A stretch of 64,000 nucleotides of DNA from Asaia sp037151935 (GTDB taxonomy: Bacteria > Pseudomonadota > Alphaproteobacteria > Acetobacterales > Acetobacteraceae). A program made the translations under genes and the position numbers. The notes beneath the pieces are model-generated. The model had not been told where the DNA came from. It saw only the letters and a program-made list of their open reading frames with translations, and searched no databases. Location of the stretch: contig NZ_CP157575.1 in assembly GCF_051628905.1 (NCBI RefSeq), positions 372,001-436,000 of the forward strand. Direction: 5' to 3'. Every line of letters starts with the position of its first letter. Position 1 is the stretch's first letter. This document shows, one piece after another, positions 17,907 through 27,210 of this stretch.

Positions 17907-17928
17907 GGGCGCTCTCGGGCGCCCTTTT
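17907..17928. terminator. Intrinsic terminator shared by convergent genes
   Basis: A six-pair GC stem (GGGCGC / GCGCCC) with a 6-nt loop is followed by TTTT. It lies between the pstS stop and the stop of the convergent response regulator gene. The T-tract favours the pstS direction. Confidence 0.75.
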
Positions 17929-17932
17929 CGAT

Positions 17933-18610
17933 TCAACCTGTCCGTTCGGACTGGACGACGCCCGACCGAGATAGATCAAGGTGTTCCTTGAGCCGATCGA
18001 GTTGTCTAACCAGTTCTGGCAGGCTGCTCGCCTCCATTTTCCGCATCAGATTGGACCGTCGCACCTTGACCGTGATCTCGCTTAGTCCCAGCTCGGCGGC
18101 GGTCTGCTTGTTCAGCAGCCCTGCGACCACACGCAGGGCGACGGCGCGTTCTCCTTCGGTCAGAAGTGCCCACCGGCCGATAAGCGCCTCATCTTCCTGC
18201 TGACGGCTCAATCTTGTCTCATCCATTATCAGTCCGCGATGAATGGCATCCAGCAAGTCGATATCGCGAAAGGGCTTGGTCAGAAATTCGATCGCACCGT
18301 TTTTCATGGCCTCGACACCCATGGCGATATCGCCATGCCCGGTAATGAATATCACGGGTGTCAAACTACCGCGCTCCTTGAGGCGGCGGTGAAAATCCAT
18401 TCCCGATAGTCCCGGCATTCGGATATCCAGAACCAGAACGCTTGGGCCGGACCAAGGCGCCGCACGGAGAAAGGAATCAGCATCGGGAAAACAGCAGACG
18501 TCATATCCGACTGACATCAGGAGATCTTCGAGCGCATGACGGATCGAAGCATCGTCGTCCACAACATGAATACGGGCTCGGTTCTGCGGTGTAACGAGTT
18601 GATTGCTCAT
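17933..18610 (-). CDS. FixJ/NarL-type response regulator
   Basis: A 225-residue regulator. The receiver domain has the acidic pocket VVDDD (residues 17-20), the phosphorylatable Asp62 in LDIRMPG and the conserved TKPF lysine near 117. A LuxR-type helix-turn-helix (LTEGERAVALRVVAGLLNKQ to ITVKVRRSNLM) follows at about 150-195. This FixJ/NodW/TodT arrangement binds DNA after phosphorylation. The gene overlaps the histidine kinase by 4 nt (ATGA), which is its partner. A TonB receptor gene lies just upstream in the same direction, so receptor expression or its substrate may be what the pair controls. Confidence 0.9.
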   Translation of the reverse strand: MSNQLVTPQNRARIHVVDDDASIRHALEDLLMSVGYDVCCFPDADSFLRAAPWSGPSVLVLDIRMPGLSGMDFHRRLKERGSLTPVIFITGHGDIAMGVEAMKNGAIEFLTKPFRDIDLLDAIHRGLIMDETRLSRQQEDEALIGRWALLTEGERAVALRVVAGLLNKQTAAELGLSEITVKVRRSNLMRKMEASSLPELVRQLDRLKEHLDLSRSGVVQSERTG

Positions 18611-19692
18611 GGGCCGCCTTTGACCTCCCTGCCCTTGCTCTCGCGTTCCGGGGGTGTCGCCGCCGGAATGCGGTAGCAGAAAGCCGTTCCTTTTTTCTGA
18701 TCCTGCATCACCCAGATCTGCCCCTTATTGGCCTCGACCAGATTGCGACTGATGGCCAGACCGATTCCGGTGCCTTCTTCCTTGCTCGTCCAGAATGCCT
18801 CGAACAGATGTGAAGCAAGGCCTGGGGGAATACCCGCGCCATTATCCTCGATCCGGCAGCAGGCATGACCCTCTTCGTACCAGATCCGCGCCTCTATGAC
18901 CCCCCCTGACTGCTTCGTGTCGATGATGGCCTCGATGGCGTTTGCGAGAAGATTGCCCGTGACCTGCTGGATCTGCACAGGATCGGCATAGGCGAGAACC
19001 GGCTCGTGCATCTCGATGAAGCGATAGAAAATGCCGTGCTGGTCCAGCCGGTGGCGTATCATCTGCACCACCTCGCCGATCGCCTGCCCCAGTGAAAAAC
19101 GCTGCGCCTCCGGCGTTCCGCCTTTGGTCAGCGCACGCATACGCGTCAGAATGGCGGCAGCGCGAGTGGCATCGGCTTCGATACGCGCCAGCGCATTGCG
19201 CGCCCGCTCGAAATCGGGAGGGGCAAGCGAGAGCCAGCGCTTGCAGGCCTGACTGCTCATCGTAACAGCAGCCAGGGGCTGGTTCAGCTCATGCACGATA
19301 GAGGTTGTGAGCCCACTGAGCGTTTGGGCGGTGGTAACGCGGGTCAGGCGTTCCTGGGTACGCAGGGCAATATCCCTGGCCTGCAACATCCTGAGCGCAA
19401 GCCAGGCGGTGATGACGATCGCCGCGGTGCTCAAGCCGAGATTGATCAGCCCGCTTGGCACGTTGCCCCGCACCGTAAAGGCGAAGCTGACCCCGGTAAG
19501 GGCCAGACAGACAAGGGTAAGCAGACCGATCGCGCCGCGCCTTATGACAAGGGCGGCGTAGAGGATCACGACCGTATAAAGCACCGGCATCGCGACTTCG
19601 TAATGGGTCAGGGTGTCGGCCACAAAAATTGCGACAATGATGATCAAGAGACAGAAAGGATGAAGATAACGAATGACGTGTTGATCCTTCAT
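18607..19692 (-). CDS. Membrane sensor histidine kinase
   Basis: A 361-residue kinase with about four to five membrane segments in residues 8-102 and no separate periplasmic or PAS domain. The dimerisation/H-box IVHELNQPLAAV follows (His134), then the N-box NLLANAIEA, and G-boxes DNGAGIPPG and GTGIGLAIS. The HELNQP box is of the FixL/TodS-like class that pairs with FixJ-type regulators. The start at 19692 has a GAGGG site upstream. A longer frame would run into the upstream receptor gene, which ends only 10 nt away. Sensing is probably through the membrane helices. Confidence 0.88.
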   Translation of the reverse strand: MKDQHVIRYLHPFCLLIIIVAIFVADTLTHYEVAMPVLYTVVILYAALVIRRGAIGLLTLVCLALTGVSFAFTVRGNVPSGLINLGLSTAAIVITAWLALRMLQARDIALRTQERLTRVTTAQTLSGLTTSIVHELNQPLAAVTMSSQACKRWLSLAPPDFERARNALARIEADATRAAAILTRMRALTKGGTPEAQRFSLGQAIGEVVQMIRHRLDQHGIFYRFIEMHEPVLAYADPVQIQQVTGNLLANAIEAIIDTKQSGGVIEARIWYEEGHACCRIEDNGAGIPPGLASHLFEAFWTSKEEGTGIGLAISRNLVEANKGQIWVMQDQKKGTAFCYRIPAATPPERESKGREVKGGP

Positions 19693-19702
19693 ACTGCCCT
19701 CG

Positions 19703-22132
19703 TCAGAACCGGGTTCCGAGACTGATAACCATTTGACGAGGGGCAGAACGCTGCATGGTCTGATAGTCTCCCGAGAACGGCGCCCCGTCGACATTCAGAT
19801 TGCCGATCATCTTGCTGTTCATCAGATTATAGACATCGAACCGCGCAGCGATAGGCGGCAAGGCCCCATGACGCTCGAATTTCCACGATGCATAAGCCGT
19901 CATGTTCCAGTAATTCGGCCCCATAATGTCATTGGTGTAGGAGAAAGGCCGCTTGAGATAGACGATATTCGTCGCCCCGATTTCCAGCCTCGACACGTGG
20001 AGCAGCGCACTCGTCTGCAGGCTCAGTTCGGGATAGCCCGGCTGCGCTTTGCCTCTCAGCCCAAATGTCTCACCATCGATGGTAAGATCGCCGCCATAGC
20101 GAAAGCGACTGACAGAAAGAGACTGACGCAGAGTGAAATGCTCTCCGATGGGCAGACTCGCGGCAAGGTCCCCGCCCCATATATGCGATGCCCGCACGAT
20201 GCCTACTGTATTGACCGGGCTATGCAAGGTGCCGACGGAGGCCGATACGAGGCGGTTTTCTATCTGGCTGAAATACGCGTCCCATGACAGCGACAGCCAG
20301 TGTCGACGGATATGACCGCCCAACGTTACGGTCGTGTCGCGTTCGGGCGCGATGCGACCGAGGGCCTCATCGAAACTCGCCTGATCCGATGCCGACCAGA
20401 TGGAAGCCGAATAGCCGATATTGCCTCTTGGTGAGAGACGATAGGCGCTTTGCGTCTGGGCAGCATCGATAAACAGATCGTCATGCCCATTATAACGCCA
20501 GAGAGCGGAAAGATGGGGCAGAAACCCTGCCTGCGAGCGCAGACGGCCTCGTGGCGCATCATCGAACCCCGTGCCCCCTCCGTCAGAGACGAAATTGACA
20601 GCCTTGAAACCCGCACTCACGGTCAGCGCGTCGGAAAGCTTCCAGTCGTCACGAAGAAAGATCTGCTGCGACCGCGTGTGCCAGGTTGAGAGATTGGCCA
20701 TCTGAAAGGCCGGTCCATAGACCGTGAAGGGGCCGACTGCTTTTAGAGGTGCGCCAGTGCCTAAAAGAGGCTCATTGTACCACGCCTGATGCGCGTCCGA
20801 AGAAGCGGCTTCCTGCCAGAGGCCAGCCGACACTGTGTGACGCGCAACGCGATAATTCAGCTCGAACGATCCACCGAAGCGCTGCACCGCCGAGTGCCAG
20901 ACCTGCTCTGAAAACGGCGCGCCCGTCTCTGAAGGGGTTGTCGGGTCCGAGACGCTCGCATCGGTATAGGTGCTCGCTCCATAGAACACAGCCTTACCGC
21001 TTAGTCTTGGAGTGATACGAAATTCATGGGCGAGAGAGCCGATAAAGTCGCGCGAGACCTGACCGCTATCATAGGGCGTAAGTGCTGCGCGCTCAGCACA
21101 GCTATAGGCACCGCACATTTTATCAGCGTTTTCAGGGAGCGCTGCATGGTAGGCCGCCGCGTAATCGGGATAGCTGTAATCCGATCCACGCCAGCCGAGC
21201 CGATCGAGCATCTCATGCGAGACATCGTTATACCCCCAGATACGCGCTGAAGACGCCGAGAAAAACCCGGTGAGCGAGCCCCAGCTCAGATCCTGCGTTG
21301 CCTTGATATTACCGCGCATCATGTACTGGCTGCCGGAACCCTGATACTTGTCTTTGCTGATGCGCTGAAAACCAGCCATCACCTTGGGGCCATTCGCGCC
21401 GATCTGGCCCGTCTGGCCAACGATCGTGGTGACGAGCGTATTGTTACTACCCGCGCCCTGATTGACCGAAAGGGAGCGTTTCTGGCTCGGTGCCAGCAGC
21501 GTGTATCTGATTTCCCCGCCATTATTACTGTTTGAAAACAGATTTTCCCGCGCAGTACCCGGCGACACGTAAATCGACCCGATCGTGTCCGGAACACTGA
21601 TATTGAGCACGTTCGTGCCATTAAGGGTTCCGAAACTCGTCTCATTGAGCGGAATATTTTCGAACATTACCCCAAGCTCGTTCATGTGAAAGCCGCGAAG
21701 GAATAGGCTCGCATCGGATTCATCCAGGCCATAGGCGTCTGATGCCGTATAGGACACACCGGGCACCTGGGAGAGAAGCGCAAGCGGGTTTGACCCGCTC
21801 AGAACGCCGCGCCAGTCCGAAGGCGTCAGGAGGGACCCATTCGCGCGCACAGTTCGATGCGCCTCTCTGTCGACCCGGATCGTCTCGACAGCGTCGGGTC
21901 GTGCGGCTTTCGTCGGGTGGATAGGTTTCTTCGTTACCCCTTGAGCGCGTGACGAATGCTCTGTCGCCTTGGATTTGGCGCGCACGGCGTCTGCCGAGGT
22001 AGCCGATGCCGTACTCGATAAGGCCGCGCACAAGAACAGGATCAACCCCGAAGGCCATCCGAAGAACCCACTCGAATAAGAAAAAGGGACGGTGAAATGG
22101 TACCGAGCGGAATGATTTGAGTGAAACTGCAT
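19703..22132 (-). CDS. TonB-dependent receptor preceding a two-component system
   Basis: An 809-residue receptor with a long N-terminal signal region (hydrophobic about 18-45) and a plug domain with LFLRGFHMNELGVMFENIPL and IYVSPGTARENLFS. The barrel ends in LGTRF with a terminal Phe. The ATG at 22132 is preceded by a textbook AGGAGG. The plug is divergent: several family plugs read DGV or NGV where this has ENIPL, as do the receptors at 31408 and 57490, so it belongs to the same subfamily. It is transcribed with the kinase and regulator that follow after 10 nt. Substrate unknown. Confidence 0.88.
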   Translation of the reverse strand: MQFHSNHSARYHFTVPFSYSSGFFGWPSGLILFLCAALSSTASATSADAVRAKSKATEHSSRAQGVTKKPIHPTKAARPDAVETIRVDREAHRTVRANGSLLTPSDWRGVLSGSNPLALLSQVPGVSYTASDAYGLDESDASLFLRGFHMNELGVMFENIPLNETSFGTLNGTNVLNISVPDTIGSIYVSPGTARENLFSNSNNGGEIRYTLLAPSQKRSLSVNQGAGSNNTLVTTIVGQTGQIGANGPKVMAGFQRISKDKYQGSGSQYMMRGNIKATQDLSWGSLTGFFSASSARIWGYNDVSHEMLDRLGWRGSDYSYPDYAAAYHAALPENADKMCGAYSCAERAALTPYDSGQVSRDFIGSLAHEFRITPRLSGKAVFYGASTYTDASVSDPTTPSETGAPFSEQVWHSAVQRFGGSFELNYRVARHTVSAGLWQEAASSDAHQAWYNEPLLGTGAPLKAVGPFTVYGPAFQMANLSTWHTRSQQIFLRDDWKLSDALTVSAGFKAVNFVSDGGGTGFDDAPRGRLRSQAGFLPHLSALWRYNGHDDLFIDAAQTQSAYRLSPRGNIGYSASIWSASDQASFDEALGRIAPERDTTVTLGGHIRRHWLSLSWDAYFSQIENRLVSASVGTLHSPVNTVGIVRASHIWGGDLAASLPIGEHFTLRQSLSVSRFRYGGDLTIDGETFGLRGKAQPGYPELSLQTSALLHVSRLEIGATNIVYLKRPFSYTNDIMGPNYWNMTAYASWKFERHGALPPIAARFDVYNLMNSKMIGNLNVDGAPFSGDYQTMQRSAPRQMVISLGTRF

Positions 22133-22556
22133 GTTTCGGCCCTCCTGTGAGGGCGGTCGTAATAGACGTGACCACAGTCCACCATATTCTCTTTGGTTTC
22201 GATCACTATACCTTCGTATATTTGTTTCTTTTATTGATCGCACTACTTCCTTGGGTCGAGCCTGCACCAGGGGGAGGAAATATGCGCGCGCGTAAAGGCT
22301 TTTCCACCTGGAAAGATCACACTCTGACGTTGTGAATAAACATAAATTAGTTTCTTAAATAAGATTCTCCATTATTCAGTTTTGATCTATATCAATTTTG
22401 TGTTTTGTGAATTTATTTACATTTTTGAAGTATTGATCTGAATGGATTCAGGGCGCATCGTAACGGTGTCGAGTGGATCGGCCCATCATCGAGGGCCTTG
22501 AAGAGCCAGATAAAAGCCGGTTCGCCGACAGATCCTAAGGAAAGGGAGATCGCACA
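22133..22556. other. Intergenic region, AT-rich
   Basis: A 424-nt divergent gap between the receptor gene and a small ORF. The stretch 22330-22440 is strongly AT-rich and is the likely promoter area for both sides. No RNA or repeat was recognised. Confidence 0.45.
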
Positions 22557-22718
22557 ATGAGATGGTGGGGCCCGATACACGAACATTACGCGATGACTGA
22601 CATGCAGTCCCTCGCGCTCAGCGTTGCGGCGACTGTAATTGTCGTCTCTATTATCGGCCTGAGCGTTCGGGCAACGAAAAAGCGGCGCCTGCACATCACA
22701 CCCATGAAGCACCTCTGA
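22557..22718 (+). CDS. Small single-span membrane protein, unknown
   Basis: A 53-residue frame with a very good ribosome site (AAGGGAG, 8 nt before ATG). The product has an N-terminal polar part with MRWWGPIHEHYAM, one hydrophobic helix (about residues 20-38), then a basic tail (RATKKRRLH), so an N-out, C-in single-span topology is likely. No family recognised. It ends 18 nt before the convergent MFS gene end. The strong Shine-Dalgarno and clean topology argue that it is real. Confidence 0.55.
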   Translation: MRWWGPIHEHYAMTDMQSLALSVAATVIVVSIIGLSVRATKKRRLHITPMKHL

Positions 22719-22736
22719 AGTCGCCTTCTGGCCCGG

Positions 22737-23924
22737 TTACCCGAGCAGAGGCCGCAGCCCTCTCACGAAGGTCACCAGACCAACCAGAAGGAGCGTAATT
22801 GCCATCAGAGGCAGGATCCCAATCGTGGCATGGGTCAGAGCTATGCCACCCAGCAGGCCGCCGAGAGAAACGGCCAGATTCCAGGCGGTGGTCGCCATCG
22901 CCTGCGCCGCATCGAGCGACGTACCGCTTACGTGAGCCATGGCGTTCTGGGACAGCGCCGCAAAACCGCCCGTTGTCAGCCCCCAGAGAACGATAGCGAG
23001 ACAGACCGGGAGAGGATGAGCAAGCGCCAGCCCGAGAATAAGGCTCGCGCAGGCAAAAAGGACGATACTGGCCGAGGTCAGTGAAGCCATGTGACGATCG
23101 ATCAATACGCCTGTGACGAAGAGCCCGACCACGGAAGCCGCACCGAATAACAGCAGAAGTGCATCGATCCATCCGCCAAGCCCCGAAGGGCCTAAAAGCG
23201 GCTCTATATAGACATAGAGCAGGCTGTGAGCGGCGACGAAGCTGAAGATAACAGCCAGGTTCGCCAGGACGCCCGGCAGCCGCACGGTCCGCACAATGCT
23301 GAAACTGACCTCGCTTTGACTTCCCGGCGCATCGGGCAGAACAAGAGCCGACCAGACAATAAGAATAAATGATAAACCGCCCAGGGCAGTGAATGCCCCA
23401 CGCCATCCGATAATATGCCCAAGAAAGGCACTCAGCGGCGCTCCAAGCACCAGGGCCAGCGTAACGCCTGAGCCGGCAAGGGCAATGGCACGTCCCTTTT
23501 GCCCGTCAGGGGCGAGACGCGTCGCGTATCCAGCAAACATCGCCCAGATCAGCCCGCCGCAACATCCCGCGATGAAACGGATGCACAGGGAGAGAGGAAA
23601 GCTGCTGACGAACGCATTGCCAAAATTCACCAGAGCGAATCCTGTCAGCCCCGTCAGCAGTAATTTCTTGCGTGCCATGCGATGGGTGAAGGCGGTCGAG
23701 GGCAAGGCCGCAGACAGCGCTCCAAGGGCAAAAGCCGTGATGAACTGCCCACCGACGGCTTGCGGCACCCGTAATCCGCTCGAAATGGATGACAACAAAC
23801 CGGCAGGCATGATCTCAGTCAGCAACGTGACAAATGCCGCCATGGCAAGAAGAAGCATGGCATGAACGGGCATACGTTGCTCGACCACGACCGTGTGACC
23901 TTGCTCGTTCGACAGGACTGACAT
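22737..23924 (-). CDS. MFS transporter, DHA1 family
   Basis: A 395-residue transporter with about 12 membrane helices. The loop 2-3 motif appears as FTHRMARKKLLL, and a DHA1-type pattern (LVLGAPLSAFLGHIIGWRGAF) in helix 5 marks antiporters. These DHA1 members (AraJ/PbuE/YdhP-like) export sugars, purine bases or drugs; which applies here cannot be decided. ATG at 23924, three nt inside a GTG, has GAGG 7 nt upstream. It is transcribed alone. The purine cluster lies 20 kb away, so no functional link is claimed. Confidence 0.85.
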   Translation of the reverse strand: MSVLSNEQGHTVVVEQRMPVHAMLLLAMAAFVTLLTEIMPAGLLSSISSGLRVPQAVGGQFITAFALGALSAALPSTAFTHRMARKKLLLTGLTGFALVNFGNAFVSSFPLSLCIRFIAGCCGGLIWAMFAGYATRLAPDGQKGRAIALAGSGVTLALVLGAPLSAFLGHIIGWRGAFTALGGLSFILIVWSALVLPDAPGSQSEVSFSIVRTVRLPGVLANLAVIFSFVAAHSLLYVYIEPLLGPSGLGGWIDALLLLFGAASVVGLFVTGVLIDRHMASLTSASIVLFACASLILGLALAHPLPVCLAIVLWGLTTGGFAALSQNAMAHVSGTSLDAAQAMATTAWNLAVSLGGLLGGIALTHATIGILPLMAITLLLVGLVTFVRGLRPLLG

Positions 23925-24248
23925 CACTTCCCCTCATCTTGGGCAGTCCTTCATGCCTGCGCTTTGCGAAGGCCATGCCGCCATGCGTAAATGACGGAGG
24001 CTGCACCGAGAGAAGAACGCGCCTTTTAATTTGCATGGCCGATCCTTCCCACGAAGCGAGAAGCGCCGACCCGGATTGTGGCGATAGCCGATTACGCATG
24101 GATGGCCAACCCGGGTATGACGCGATTTTGACCGGAAAGACAGATTCCATCCTGTCCCCTCGTTTAAATCGCGTCCCTTGCCTGAGGCCAGGGCGCTCGA
24201 CCAAGAACCCCGATCAAAGACGGTACCGGCCCTGTCAGTCGGTCGATG
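23925..24248. other. Intergenic region between two minus-strand genes
   Basis: A 324-nt gap that should hold the promoter of the MFS gene. No conserved motif, RNA gene or supported frame was seen. Confidence 0.45.
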
Positions 24249-26387
24249 TCAGAAGGCTGCAGTGAGGCTGAGATTAAACGACCGACCGAGCCCGGCCAGC
24301 GGCCCCAGAACGCCGGTCTGCTTGTAATCGCCAAGTGAAAGGCCACCGAGCGGCAGGTAATATTTCTGGTTTGTCACGTTCTCGATGCTGCCATCGAGCG
24401 TGAGTTTGCGCCAGCGATAGCTCGCCCCAAGGCCGAGCAGGGCGTAGCCGGGAGTCCGAGGCTCGTTGCGCAGCCAGTCTACCGTCGATTTCTTTTTCAC
24501 AAGCGTCACATCGACACGGCCGGTGAGGTTCTGCCAGATCTCCCGCAGGCCGACCGTGCCATTGACCGGCATTTGGTGATAGAGGCCGGAATGCGTTTCG
24601 AGATCCTGCCCTCGTACCCAACTGAAGGTGCTCACGATCTTGCCCTGGCCGAAACGCTCCGTATCCCACAAACGATACTGGCCCGAGCCGTTCAGCCCGT
24701 AGCTCTGCGCGTTATGATTGACGAATTGCAGCATCGACAGGCCGTTGCTAAGAGAGCCGATACGCATGACGTTAATGTAACCCTCAGTGTAGGTGTAGAA
24801 GGGCTGGAGCTTGAGGTTCCATCCGTCCCCCTTGGGGTCATGCCACGTCACCGTAAGGCTGGCCGTGTTCGCGATTTCCGGGCGTAAATTAAGATTGCCG
24901 ACATAGCCGTTCCCATCGCCGAACCAGCCGATCATGCGCATGGCCATTGCGCCCCGTCCCCAGGCATAGCGTTCGTACAGATTGGGAGACCGTGTCTTGC
25001 GGGCATAACCGCCCTCGAACATCAGGCTGTCGAGCGCATGCCACCGCCCGGTCGCCGTAACGTCGAAATTGGTGTCCGTGCGCCCACGCGACGCCGCATT
25101 GAACCGTTTGGCCGCCATGATATCGGCCATCTGCATCATCCCCATCCATGAATAGGGCGCGACCTTGCCTGTATTCATCATGATCAGGTCATTGCGCAGG
25201 CCGAGCTGCGTGGAGAAGCGGCGCGTCCACTGCGCGTTCCATTCAATATAATGGCCCAGCCGGTCGCGATGACCGTTATTGATGTTATGGAACGTATTGG
25301 GGCCCATCATCATGCTACCTGCAAGTGGTGGCCACCAGTCATTCAGCCCGTTATGGTCAAAGCCGCTGCCAATCTTGATATTATGACGTGCTGAGAGCGG
25401 TATGGTCAGATCGATCGCATACCCCGCCGTTCGAGCATCGGTATTCATCGGCATGCCGGTGGTGGCGCTATGACCGCCTTTATCGTTCATCATGTTCATC
25501 ACATGATCGGTGCGCTGCCAGAAACCGCGCACATCGAGCGTTGCCCAGTTGAATTCGCCACGATACTTGCCATTGACGAAAGTCGAGCGGTTATTTGTCA
25601 TATCCATATACTGGTTAGGAAATCCTTCATAAGGGATGTCCTGCTGACCGAATGTCAGTGCCAGAAGATGATTGTCTTTCTTCAACCCTGCCGTCACCGC
25701 ATGGTTGAAAGAGAGATAACTGGTGGAACGCACCTGACGCCCCTCCCCGCCCGTACGGTAATTGCTGGCATGAGCGTAAGAGCCGGTATAGCGAAGGCTG
25801 AACATGTCATTCGCGACGGTGACTGTGCCTGAAGCACCCGAGCCGCCACCGTTACTGCGATAATCACCTCTGACATGCCCGGTCACGAGGATCTTGCCGC
25901 TCTTGGCAAAAAGCGGGTCGCGGCGCTCGATCTTGACCGTGCCGCCCGTGCTGTCGCCACCGATACTGACAGGTGTTACGCCTGCGATGGCTTCGGCCGT
26001 CGAGACGCTGTCGGGGTCGATATACGACATCGCAGGATTCATGTGATTGGGACAGGCCGAAGCGATACGCACACCATCTACGATGGTGGCCACACGGTCA
26101 TCGGCCATGCCATTCAGCACGGGAAGCGCTGAGACCCCGCCTGCGGAATACATGCTGTAGCCCAAAGACCCTTTGAGCAGGGCCGCCGTATCAGCAGAGT
26201 GAATGGCCGTGCGGCGTATACCCTGAACCTGTAGGTATTCTGCCTTGCTGTCTTCTTCGGGTAAGGGGGCCGTTTTGGTTTCGGCCGCCGCTCGGGCATC
26301 TAAGGCAATAATGAGCGCAAAAACTGAGGTGCATCCGAGCGCAAGGCGCGCATGACGGAGCGACCTGCCTAAACCGGGCAGAGTCAT
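24249..26387 (-). CDS. oprC: OprC-like TonB-dependent copper receptor
   Basis: A 712-residue receptor. The plug carries a CPNHM segment (Cys112, Met116), matching the CxxxM part of the copper site described for Pseudomonas OprC. A loop HVMNMMNDKGGHSATTGMPMN supplies further His and Met ligands in the place of the second half. Many Met clusters (SMMMGPN, WMGMMQMADIM) lie in the barrel. The signal peptide ends near residue 35 and the C-terminus ends in TAAF. OprC takes up copper across the outer membrane. A DUF2946 gene lies upstream on the same strand after 91 nt, which is typical of this receptor's neighbourhood. Confidence 0.9.
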   Translation of the reverse strand: MTLPGLGRSLRHARLALGCTSVFALIIALDARAAAETKTAPLPEEDSKAEYLQVQGIRRTAIHSADTAALLKGSLGYSMYSAGGVSALPVLNGMADDRVATIVDGVRIASACPNHMNPAMSYIDPDSVSTAEAIAGVTPVSIGGDSTGGTVKIERRDPLFAKSGKILVTGHVRGDYRSNGGGSGASGTVTVANDMFSLRYTGSYAHASNYRTGGEGRQVRSTSYLSFNHAVTAGLKKDNHLLALTFGQQDIPYEGFPNQYMDMTNNRSTFVNGKYRGEFNWATLDVRGFWQRTDHVMNMMNDKGGHSATTGMPMNTDARTAGYAIDLTIPLSARHNIKIGSGFDHNGLNDWWPPLAGSMMMGPNTFHNINNGHRDRLGHYIEWNAQWTRRFSTQLGLRNDLIMMNTGKVAPYSWMGMMQMADIMAAKRFNAASRGRTDTNFDVTATGRWHALDSLMFEGGYARKTRSPNLYERYAWGRGAMAMRMIGWFGDGNGYVGNLNLRPEIANTASLTVTWHDPKGDGWNLKLQPFYTYTEGYINVMRIGSLSNGLSMLQFVNHNAQSYGLNGSGQYRLWDTERFGQGKIVSTFSWVRGQDLETHSGLYHQMPVNGTVGLREIWQNLTGRVDVTLVKKKSTVDWLRNEPRTPGYALLGLGASYRWRKLTLDGSIENVTNQKYYLPLGGLSLGDYKQTGVLGPLAGLGRSFNLSLTAAF

Positions 26388-26478
26388 GAGAATATATCCT
26401 GATCGAAAACGAGAATAGCCGCTGACGCTCCTCGTCCACTTTTCGCGGAATCATGAGGTCAGCTACACTTGCGCGTGA

Positions 26479-26913
26479 TCAGGTCAGTGGAGGTGCCTGG
26501 GCGGGCGGCAGAACCCATCTGAGTTCCGGCGGCGCACGGCTGGGCGGCAAGAAGACGCGTTGACTGAGCTTGAGACTACGGGCGAAAGCGACCAGCAGCG
26601 CCACGGCAAGGATGAAAAATCCAAGCTGTAGAAGCGGACAAAGAGCGCAGGCTGCGTCGTGATGATGACCGGGCTTGTGGCTCTTGGGCTGGGCAGGCAT
26701 GACCATGCCTGCCTCATCGCAATCAGCCATGTTTCCGGCCATGCTCATCGACGCCATGCTCGGCGAAGCGATATCAACGCCGATTAGCCGCTCGATTTCA
26801 GAACGCGGTGTCTCATCCGGTCTAGCGAGGCTCTGGAGCATGAGCGACGCGAGGAAGGCCAGCAGAACAGGAACGGCCATGGCAAGACGGAAGAATGTCC
26901 TGCCTTCGCTCAT
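26479..26913 (-). CDS. DUF2946 family membrane protein with His/Met-rich loop
   Basis: A 144-residue protein with an N-terminal hydrophobic helix (about 8-30). A Met/His/Cys-rich middle follows (SMASMSMAGNMADCDEAGM, then KPGHHHDAACALC), and a second helix lies at about 95-112. This is the DUF2946 layout, commonly encoded beside TonB copper receptors. The ligand-rich loop probably faces the periplasm and handles copper; this is inference from composition and from the OprC-like gene downstream. No terminator is seen between the two genes. Confidence 0.75.
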   Translation of the reverse strand: MSEGRTFFRLAMAVPVLLAFLASLMLQSLARPDETPRSEIERLIGVDIASPSMASMSMAGNMADCDEAGMVMPAQPKSHKPGHHHDAACALCPLLQLGFFILAVALLVAFARSLKLSQRVFLPPSRAPPELRWVLPPAQAPPLT

Positions 26914-27210
26914 GTTCCGTCTGTATGGCGTAGCCCCGTAAATCGCCCCGTCCCCTCACATGTCCGGTTCTATAGGCAGTGGGTTACAACCTGAAACAGG
27001 AGACGTCCAGAGAGATAAAACAGGACTCAAATACTCCCGCTTCATTCCGATGAAAAACCCGACATCTTCGAGGTGCCCCCATATTCATTCTATATTGAAA
27101 ACGTATTACCAAGGAGCCTCAGCGCCATACTTCTGACTGCGACAGGGGGAGAGCGCCGCCCCCTTGCAAGACGCGGTGCCTCGCTATCATCGAGTAATGA
27201 AAGCTGGACC

